Source: Actinostola sp. cb2023
Lineage: Eukaryota; Cnidaria; Anthozoa; Actiniaria; Actinostolidae
Direction: 5' to 3'
Length of the DNA stretch: 64,000 nucleotides
Assembly (NCBI GenBank): GCA_033675265.1
Contig: JAUJYZ010001118.1
Span: 85,001 to 149,000, forward strand
The notes below the pieces were generated by a model, which searched no databases, had not been told where the DNA came from, and was given only the letters and a program-made list of their open reading frames with translations. Of this stretch, positions 55,183-64,000 are shown piece by piece; the stretch's first letter is position 1, and every line of letters begins with the position of its first letter. A program made the position numbers and the translations under genes.

Positions 55183-56986
55183 TTATGTAATATCGTACGT
55201 CAGGAGTTTCATCTTGTATAATAGCGCACCTAGAGACCAGTCCTCGTCGATTCCTTGTTTTTGTGCTTTGATGATCGTGATGGGTGTGTCGTATTTAAAG
55301 TGATATGCTCTTGTTAGCATGATATAAAAGAAATTAGCATTAAGGCAGACAGCGGTATTGGTAGGGGTGCCATTAGAAGAACTCTTGCTTTTGCAGTAGT
55401 TGCGCGCCGCCTTGTCAATTTTGGCGGAAGTGAACGATTTCGTACATCCGGGACATCCAATGACTTTTAACATTGGAACAATCTCCTGTAAGGCGAAGAA
55501 TTTTATCGCTCGTCGAGGGCTTATCATGAACGGGCTACGGGTAGAACGTTGAAAATCGCTTAGAACTACCTGGCTGATGACTTTCCGGCATTTGTCAACA
55601 TCGCCACTTCCAACAAGAAGGTGTTGTTTATCGTTGTCTTCGACTTGAAGCTGAACCCCTGGTGGACTGCACGGACTGTTAATTCGATTCGCCATATTTG
55701 GCGCGTTTGCCATATTTGGCGCGTTTGCCATATTTGGTTGGTTTCCCATATTTGGTTGGTTTCCCATATTTGGGTGGTTTCCCATATTTGGTTGGTTTCC
55801 CATATTTGGTGCATTTCCTTGATTCTGTGCAGCTCTTTTCTCTGTCAGGCTTTGGATGTAAGTTCTTAAACTATAGCTTAAACCGTGCTTAGTGAACGAA
55901 CCAGTGGCAAGGAGGTAAGTTTCGGAACCGACAGTGACAAACTGGGTCGCGTTCATGGTCATTTTGAAAACAGGAAATGCAATCTGTGAGATCATGTTCA
56001 GACTATAATTCACCAGTCCAACGTTTTTCGCTGATTCCTGCTTGTCAGGCGATAGATATCCAGCCAGGAAGTTAGCTGTGATCCATCTAAACATCATTTC
56101 AGTTTGTCCAGTAATTTTCCTGATAGATCGTTTGCTGGGTGGCAGAAATGGGTGGTTGTCGATATCGTTCATGTACTCTAGTACTCTCACAAGAACATTC
56201 GTAAATGCAGTCGCATAGATGTCTTCCATGCTAAATGAAGTGAGAAAGAAGAGTGGCGTACTAGAGTGATATTTGGTAGGGACAGCCTTCTTGGCTGCTT
56301 CTATGATGGTCTTGAGCGTGGAGTCGAACCTCGTGGGTGACTCTCCAAGAATGCTCATATTCATCTGGACATTATTAGGACTGACTCGAAGCTCATGAAT
56401 ATCAGACGGAGTTGCAATAGGCTGTTCGCGACGTCGCGTTATTTTATAGATTTTTGTCATGAATCTGTCAAATCTTGATGTGACTACTATCGCATAATCA
56501 GTACATGGACTTGTACAAGGTGATAATCGACCTGTTGAAATAAAAACAGTCAATGTAGACAAGAACTAGCTAACCCGAGTCGTAGGCAGCCTGCGCGCGT
56601 CTTTTTTAATGTGTTTCCTGTGGTAGTGCGCGTGCGCGCAATACGTACAACGTTGGGCTCCCTGTGCGTAGAAACGTATTATGTTGGACTCCCTGTGCGC
56701 GTCAAGAAACAGAGAACCCATAGAAAAGGCGCGCGCATAGACATATCAGAAGCAATCGTTGGGCTGCCTTCCGTGATGTGTCGCTAGTCTCTCTTATTTT
56801 CCTTTGCCACAGGAATCCCGCGATAACTCAGAGATTACTAGCTAACGATGCACTGGCCTTTTATTTAGATCGCGTAGTCTAGATAAATAAATGGATACCT
56901 GTTTTTGATACTGTGGCTGATTGAACTGCTCCTATGATGACTGCAATTACAAATAAACAGTATCCGCAGCCACGGTATCTACTCAT
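55183..56986 (-). CDS. Secreted degenerate GDA1/CD39 (apyrase-like) protein A, 2 exons
   Basis: Exons 56899-56986 and 55183-56531 join (phase 1) to 478 aa. Exon 1 encodes a signal peptide (MSRYRGCGYCLFVIAVIIGA). I recognise the GDA1/CD39 nucleotidase fold from motif order: CTDYAIVV (~39-46, where the ATP-binding DAGSSGTR loop should follow but reads TSRFDRF), STPLFFLTSFSME (~120-132, ACR2), ITGQTEMMFRWITANFLAGY (~169-188, ACR3), VGLVNYSLNMISQIAF (~200-215, ACR4, normally LDLGGASTQ), LLATGSFTKHGLSYSLR (~236-252), SGDVDKCRKVI, and a C-terminal CLNANFFYIML..DWSLGALLYKM. The ACR1 and ACR4 phosphate loops are lost but the glutamate five residues before Trp in ACR3 remains, so it is probably catalytically dead or altered. 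No C-terminal transmembrane segment. A coding minisatellite (Asn-Met-Gly-Asn-Gln-Pro) is at ~266-311. Its paralogue is B at 60428. Confidence 0.82.
55686..55820 (-). repeat. In-frame 18-bp coding minisatellite (NMGNQP)n
   Basis: About seven units of GTTTCCCATATTTGGTTG (+ strand), encoding PNMGNQ, grading into PNMANA. It sits inside apyrase-like protein A between the two lobes, where paralogue B has no such insert. The unit is a multiple of three so length changes keep the frame. Confidence 0.92.
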
Positions 56987-58182
56987 GGCGAGTTTGTATG
57001 TTGCTCCTGTCAGACATAGAAACAACAAATTAACCTGTTATTTCATATATAGCCTCTCCTTCTCTCCCCAATCCCATCCCTTCCCTCCCCCAGGATCCCT
57101 CTCCCTAATCCCCTCCCTCCCCCAGGATCCCTCCACCTTTTCTCCCCAATCCCATCCCCTCCCTCCCCCAGGGTCGACTGCGCAGGCTAGTTATTTCATC
57201 GAGGAGATGGATATGAAACAAATCATGGGGAGAGAGATAAAGAGATTATAATGGTTGAAACCGTGTCTCCTCAGTTTTATTCTCTCCAACACTGTCCAAG
57301 CCTAATTCTTTTCCAGTATTCAGTATTCGTCAATATACGAGAATCAATCAAAAGATAATAAACGACATATAAAAAACACTTTACAAAAAACTCTTCAGTT
57401 GATCGATAATTGTTGTTGTTGTTGTTGATCGAAATATGAAATATCTACACAAAGTTTCGACATCTTGCATACCATTTTCTTTGTTTGTTTGTTTATATTT
57501 GGGGTATGAAATATATCGGTCAGTTATCATCATAATCGAATACTACGACATTACTATGCTATGGTTAAGTAGATTCTAAAAAAACTATTAGCACGGAAAG
57601 GTGATATCTCATTTTGTTTAAAAATTTAAAGCCCACTTGTGAGTGTGCTCTGGTGTGGTTTGTCATTTTGTTTTTAGGAAGAAGAAAGCAGTGAATACAA
57701 TAACTTCGTCTACTACTAACCTCAATCCAAGACTGATTCTTGTAGAACTACAGGGTAGGAGGTAGCGTACCCGAGGAAACCTCAAGAAAAATCAACCTTC
57801 ACGAATTCGATATCCTGACACCTGTGCTACATGAATCGTACCACCGGCAAAATATCTTACGTCTTGTCCATCGACGATTAATACCAGTAAGAACAACTTG
57901 CATTTCTGGATTCACCATTTGAAGAGGTGTAAAAAGGCAAAAAGGTAGGATTGAAATTTTGCTAAGTTTTGAATATTTTTTATTGATATTTTTTGGTGAG
58001 ATCGTTCGCGCCCACATTTAACACGTATATAAAGCCATTAGACCAAATATGTGTCGCAGCGGGAGACGAGCAGTAAGACTAAACTAAACGGGTGATCTGG
58101 TGAATCATTTTGACTTTGATTTAATAATAACATTGATCAGTAATAATGATAATAATAATAATGCTAATTTATAATACTACTG

Positions 58183-58218
<36 letters not shown>

Positions 58219-58600
58219 TATCAATTTGTAGGTTGGGGCCAAAAGATACCAATTACCCGAACAACTTGATTTCACTTAAACAATGACATTAACATTATTG
58301 ACCTTTTTGCGAGGAACATTTGACAGGATTGCGTCATTCCTGAATACTTCGTTAGATAATCACCAACAATCGTCTTACTATTCTCACGATCGAGGGAATA
58401 AAACTTAGAAGAAAGAAAATTCCCAAAGCATTCTGGTAGCTGTAGTCAACTAACGCCATTATGACCGAAAACACTGATTGTCGATGAAGGCGATGTTTTA
58501 GTAGACTAAACAACTATACACAATACATTAAACCCAGACAAATTTGAATGCCATTTCTTGTTGTTATAAACCCTCTCGATCCTGAGAGAACATGGGAATA
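56987..58600. other. Intergenic region between the divergent apyrase-like genes, left part
   Basis: The promoter of gene A must lie here. Simple sequences: a ~45-bp CCCCAATCCCATCCC-type repeat (57056-57175), (GTT)n near 57413, and (AAT)n at 58146-58217. No gene recognised. The intron of gene A (56532-56898) has two similar CpG-rich segments with GTTGGGCTCCCTGTGCG. Confidence 0.5.
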
Positions 58601-58603
58601 AGC

Positions 58604-58862
58604 CATTCATTACTCGGGCTTCTAAGCCATTCATTACTCGGGCTTCTAAGCCATTCATTACTCGGGCTTCTAAGCCATTCATTACTCGGGCTTCTAAGCC
58701 ATTCATTACTCGGGCTTCTAAGCCATTCATTACTCGGGCTTCTAAGCCATTCATTACTCGGGCTTCTAAGCCATTCATTACTCGGGCTTCTAAGCCATTC
58801 ATTACTCGGGCTTCTAAGCCATTCATTACTCGGGCTTCTAAGCCATTCATTACTCGGGCTTT
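58604..58862 (+). repeat. 24-bp minisatellite, 11 copies
   Basis: Perfect copies of TCATTACTCGGGCTTCTAAG followed by CCAT. Being 24 bp it keeps frames open on both strands (MNGLEARV, SPSNEWLR, HSLLGLLS repeats); no gene context supports coding. Confidence 0.97.
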
Positions 58863-59035
58863 CCAAGCAATTTATTTTCAAGCCAATGCAAACTAAACCG
58901 CCATTCTCAGTTTTGACTTTTCGTCCTGACTACGCATGTGTGAGCTTTCCATACAGGGCTACGATTCAAGTCTAGCATAGCTTGCCCCATCTCTAAAGCC
59001 TGCCATTCACTGGCGACACAAGCGCAGGAACTACT

Positions 59036-60205
<1,170 letters not shown>

Positions 60206-60427
60206 GCAAGCGCATGGACAATAAGGATCGTTTTATTTCATTTTCTTGTGCTAGCACTCATGCTTGCGTCAGGCCCACTGTCGAGCCTTATTCAGAGAAT
60301 GCACTTGGAACCTTTTACTAAGAATATGATTATACACTGTAAGGGAAATATATCAATTATTTCCATAGACTCTGCTGTCTGCCGACCCTTGCTTGTTGCT
60401 CCATCGATCCTGCTAATCGCTTCCATC

Positions 60428-61961
60428 ATGCGTATCCTGTTCAAAGTTGTTCTTTTGCTTGGCTTTCTTCATTACTATTCGAGTGAAGGGGCGTACATAT
60501 CTGCATTGGGTAGGTACTGCATGACATTGCCTGCTAGCAGGCTACGGCATGATAGAAAGAATGTTATATGTCTAGTAAATGTATTTATATTACGCAAACG
60601 TAAGTGGGGTATGCGGGATTTTTATCTTCTCATAACGGCGCTTCGTTGCGTCGTTCGTTTTCACATGACACAAATTCGTGCTTGTGCATTTGCGTCGATA
60701 TTGAATTAAATCCAGGCTGAATGTCTTTGCATATTATTCATTCCCAGGCAACATATCGCCTTGCATCAGTCCTTGCACCGACTATGGTATTGTCATAACA
60801 CCACGAGGCAATTACTCAACGCTAAAGTTATCCGTCTACAAGTTTAACCGTATGAATGGAACACTCTTTCGACCATCAGATATCGATAAGATTAAGACAT
60901 ATCCTAATCATGTGCCTATTGATTTCGATCCAATCTTCAAGGGTAGCAAGTCCATGGCATCCTCTATGATGCCACTCATCAAAGCAGCTAAAAAGGCCAT
61001 ACCAGAGGATTTCCAGCTTTCAACGCCCATTTTTTTCTCCATCGATGAGCGAACGAAAGCGTTGAACCAGGAAGCATGGTCTATCGTGCTTGGTGAGGTC
61101 GTCCTTCTGTTTGCAAATAAAACAGTTCCTTTCCTCACGGGGCCGTATTCCGTTAAGGACAACAGCGACTTCGACGAGGCGTCATACAAGTGGCTTCTCG
61201 TGAACTTTCTTCTTGAAACTTTTTTTGGCGACAACAAGACAGTTGCAGCGCTGAGTTTTAATGGGAAGATGGAGACTGAGATTTCATACGAAAAACACGC
61301 CATTGATAAAACTGTGACGGTCATTTCAACTATCCAAGGAGAATCACACGCCATCGTCACCTCAACGTTCTTAAAGAAAGGAAGTTCATATGCTTTGTAC
61401 AAGTACTTTGATGCTATTTCTTCACCCAAAACAGTTGTGATTAAAAGTCCTTGTGGCCTCAAAGGATTGAAAAAACAGTTCAAAGGAAAACACGGTGTGA
61501 AGTGGATTGTGGGAACAGGTGACATTCAGAAATGCAGGAAAGTCATTCGTGAAAACGTTCTTTCGATCTGCGACGAACTGAACGGATGCCCGTACTTAAA
61601 GCATAAAATAAACGGAAAGATCTTTGCATTCCCTAACGTTGCAGCAACAATGGAGGAACTGGGTTACAAAGAATGTATTCACGAATTTACGCCCACAATG
61701 CTTGACGATGCCATCAAGAGAGTTTGTGGCGCCAAACTGGTTCCCGCCAAAACTGGCGCGTTTGCCAAAAGAGAAAAACGCACGAAACAAAGCCCACGTG
61801 GCATCATTGACTGCGTTAATGGCAACTTTTTGTATCTCATGTTGACTGAAGCATATCACTTGTCGAAGAATACCAAAATCCACGCAAACAATAGTAAAAT
61901 CGCGGGTTTGGAGCTCGATCCAAGTCTCGGGGAGCTGTTGGTAAAAATGGAACTATTGTGA
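60428..61961 (+). CDS. Secreted degenerate GDA1/CD39 (apyrase-like) protein B, 2 exons
   Basis: Exons 60428-60509 and 60748-61961 join (phase 1) to 431 aa. The ATG at 60428 starts a good signal peptide (MRILFKVVLLLGFLHYYSSE); the frame is open further upstream, but those codons look non-coding. The intron sits just before the same point (G|NISPCISPCTDYGIV) as in paralogue A. Motif order follows GDA1/CD39: CTDYGIVITPRGNYST (~37-52, ACR1 loop lost), LIKAAKKAIPE and STPIFFSIDE (ACR2 region), DEASYKWLLVNFLLET (~170-185, ACR3; Glu ~171 kept), TVAALSFNGKMETEISY (ACR4 loop lost), TSTFLKKGSSYALYKYF, GTGDIQKCRKVI, FAFPNVAATMEELGY, and CVNGNFLYLMLTEAYHL..DPSLGELLVKM. Compared with A it lacks the NMGNQP insert. 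AATAAA at 62151. Likely a secreted pseudo-nucleotidase. Confidence 0.82.
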
Positions 61962-62415
61962 ATACTTCAATGAAATTAGTGTCTCGGCGTAAACGATAGG
62001 AGTCGCCATGAAAGAGATGGACAGACAAATGGTACACGTTGTTTGGGGATCAGTGTTTATGGTGATAATGGAGGCGGTGCTTAATTGTTTTTGTCTTATG
62101 GTTGTGGCGATGAGAGATCTGTGTTTCATTGAAATATATATTGTGATTTGAATAAATGTATTGATATTTCATGGCATAGTTTATTTATGTTGATATATTG
62201 TGATAAGCAGCTGGTCATTGCATGTCATATGTGAATTATTATTATTTTTTAATATAATTTTTTAATTTGTTGTTTTATAGAATATAATAATCAGTACGCG
62301 GATAAATGTTTGTAATCGCGAGCGAATTATGTGGTTGAAGTGAGACTCGATTGATCTCTCTTCCTATAATTGAGAGGGGAGGGGAGGATGAAGACGAACC
62401 GTTCCCTTCTTTTCT

Positions 62416-62632
62416 TCGCCTCCTCCCTCCTCCCTCCTCCCTCCTCCCTCCTCCCTCCTCCTCCCTCCTCCCTCCTCCCTCCTCCCTCCTCCCTCCTCCC
62501 TCCTCCCTCCTCCCTCCTCCCCTCCCTCCTCCCTCCTCCCTCCTCCCTCCTCCCTCCTCCCCCTCCCTCCTCCCTCCTCCCTCCTCCCTCCTCCCTTCTT
62601 CCTCCTCCCTCCTCCCTCATCCCTCCTCCCTT
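62416..62632 (+). repeat. (TCCCTCC)n polypyrimidine minisatellite
   Basis: About 30 heptamer units of CCTCCCT with a few length changes. Purine/pyrimidine asymmetry is complete over ~200 bp, so triplex (H-DNA) or G-quadruplex structure is possible on the minus strand. Confidence 0.97.
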
Positions 62633-63919
62633 TGAACAGACTTACGTGTCATCGTGACGCGCATGCACACTCCAAGGTGTGCAGATTGAAAAATAAAAGA
62701 CGACGCAGTGGGATGAACGTATTTTGGGCGTTGCGGCTATATCTATTACGGTACACCTCTTTGCGGTCCTTGGAACTGAGAGTGTAGTTTTAAACTACTA
62801 TTTTTACTGACATTCTATTAATATCCGAACAAGAATATTCTGTCAACAAAAGTTTGATATTGGTCTTTCGAGCAGCGACGACATATTGCGGTATTGTTCA
62901 TTTATTACTCAGAATCGATCATTGACTCTCAGCCTATTTTAATTCTCTAGATTCACCAAGATATTTAAATACACCTTTATAAAGTATAGTACTCATTTCC
63001 CTCAATTGACTGTAGCCTTTTTGCATTACTTGTTCCCCGACTTGTTCAAGTGTAGCAGTAGACTTCGAGGCGACATTCATCAACGTCAATACTTCATGTT
63101 CTTATGATATTGTTTACGCTTTGTTGGATTTCTTGCCAAATTTGGTGCCAAAGGCGCTCGGTGAGCAATAGAGCTGAAAATGTCATGAGTACAAGAACTG
63201 ACTGATAAACAACATGTTTTTGTAATCAACCCCAAGGACGTGACTTGTTGCACACTAATCATCCCCACCCCTCCCTCTTCAGTAACGAAATAGCCCGAGA
63301 CTCTTTCTAGAAAGAGGATCTGTTTTGTAAAACTTCTATAGATTGGTTTTAAAAGCCGTCAATAATAGTACTGATTTGAGTACATATATATAAATATCAA
63401 CTGACATTATTAAAGCACTTAGTACACGTAGAATGATTTGACAAGTGTTTACTTCAAAGTCAAAAACATATTGGACTCGAAAACTGGCAACATTATAAGA
63501 CGCACTTTTGAACTGATCGTGCGTTCATATGACTATGATATGATTCGTTGCTGAGTTAATTCACATTTTCAATTGATTTCACTGGTATATGTAACGACTA
63601 GAGTGCTTTACTTGGCTACAAGCCGTTCCTGCTGTGTCCGAATTTATATTCACGACATTTCTTCTCAAGTTTGGGTGTATTCTTATAGCTTCTCTTCTGA
63701 AACACCTCATTCCTTTCATAATCACCATTACCATCTAAACATTATCACGAGGAAGCTCTGATTTGCAGTGTACGTAGTATCACAGGCAGCCCAAGCTGTG
63801 ATCTTGTGAATAATTGTAGATAATGTATGTAGAATTACAAAATAACGTTGTCAATAAGGGACTGAAAATTCACCACAGTGTTGATAATTTACTGTTCTAT
63901 TGCCCTGATGTGTTAGTTT

Positions 63920-64000
63920 TGCGTTTTAGGCCGTTTTTATTTTGTTTTTATTTTGTTTACAGGGTAAGGGAGAAACAAAATAAAAACGGCCTAAAACGCA
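63920..64000. mobile_element. Inverted repeat at the window edge (28-bp arms)
   Basis: TGCGTTTTAGGCCGTTTTTA..TTTTGTTT at 63920-63947 recurs inverted at 63973-64000, running to the last base. It may be a complete ~81-bp palindrome or the start of a longer TIR element cut by the window. Confidence 0.6.

Larger units (their letters stand above)
61962..64000. other. Right end of the window, no gene recognised
   Basis: Contains the 3' UTR of protein B (AATAAA at 62151), the polypyrimidine repeat at 62416-62632 and an inverted repeat at the window edge. Remaining DNA is AT-rich with short open frames only. Confidence 0.5.

Noticed and set aside
58506..58881. Open frames with MNGLEARV, SPSNEWLR or HSLLGLLS repeats
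   Set aside because: A perfect 24-bp tandem repeat gives these in multiple frames on both strands; no domain or partner exon.
60908..61525. Minus-strand open frame of 205 codons
   Set aside because: Antisense shadow of apyrase-like gene B.
62327..62657. Gly/Arg/Glu and Pro/Ser/Leu repeat open frames
   Set aside because: Translations of the TCCCTCC repeat.

Overview
The window is nuclear DNA of an animal, most likely an invertebrate or early-branching metazoan. The protein-coding genes are split by spliceosomal introns with GT..AG ends. The set (CNG channel, RFX factor with its extended dimerisation domain, COP9 subunit 6, GT31 glycosyltransferase, RBR ligase, GDA1/CD39 proteins) is metazoan in character. 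The DNA is AT-rich and unusually full of long, regular minisatellites. I cannot name the species; a sponge, cnidarian or other marine invertebrate would all fit. Nothing looks bacterial, viral or plasmid-like.

Layout. 1-5.3 kb: no convincing gene, a (CTTT)n microsatellite and a CRE palindrome. 5.4-11.2 kb (+): cyclic-nucleotide-gated channel, four coding exons, 619 aa. 12.9-27.8 kb (-): RFX1/2/3-like transcription factor, sixteen coding exons, 743 aa, whose introns hold a 5-kb 82-bp satellite and several smaller arrays. 28-34.6 kb: no confident gene. 34.6-35.8 kb (-): compact RBR-type E3 ubiquitin ligase, two exons, 310 aa. 38.8-48.9 kb (+): COPS6 (CSN6), ten exons, 318 aa, with introns packed with MITE-like elements, a SINE and two tandem arrays. 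49.8-51.4 kb (+): intronless beta-1,3-glycosyltransferase (GT31). 55.2-57.0 kb (-) and 60.4-62.0 kb (+): a head-to-head pair of secreted, degenerate GDA1/CD39 (apyrase-like) paralogues. 62-64 kb: no gene. For every multi-exon model I joined exons by hand; reading frame and intron phase close exactly from the chosen start to the stop.

The most striking point is that some minisatellites are made of gene pieces. In the CNG gene a 104-bp unit, repeated about twelve times, consists of the end of intron 1 (including its 3' splice site) plus the first 68 nt of exon 2, which encode transmembrane segment S1. In COPS6 a 55-bp unit, repeated about ten times, consists of the end of intron 5 (with its 3' splice site) plus the first ~35 nt of exon 6. 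In both, only the last copy runs into the rest of the exon, so the spliceosome faces a ladder of 8-11 near-identical decoy acceptors. In the glycosyltransferase gene a 124-bp unit carries the last codons, the stop and the start of the 3' UTR. Thus three of seven genes have a tandem array grown out of a gene boundary.

The genes do not form one pathway. The CNG and RFX genes are tail-to-tail neighbours; both families have links to cilia and sensory cells in animals, but that link is family knowledge, not something shown here.
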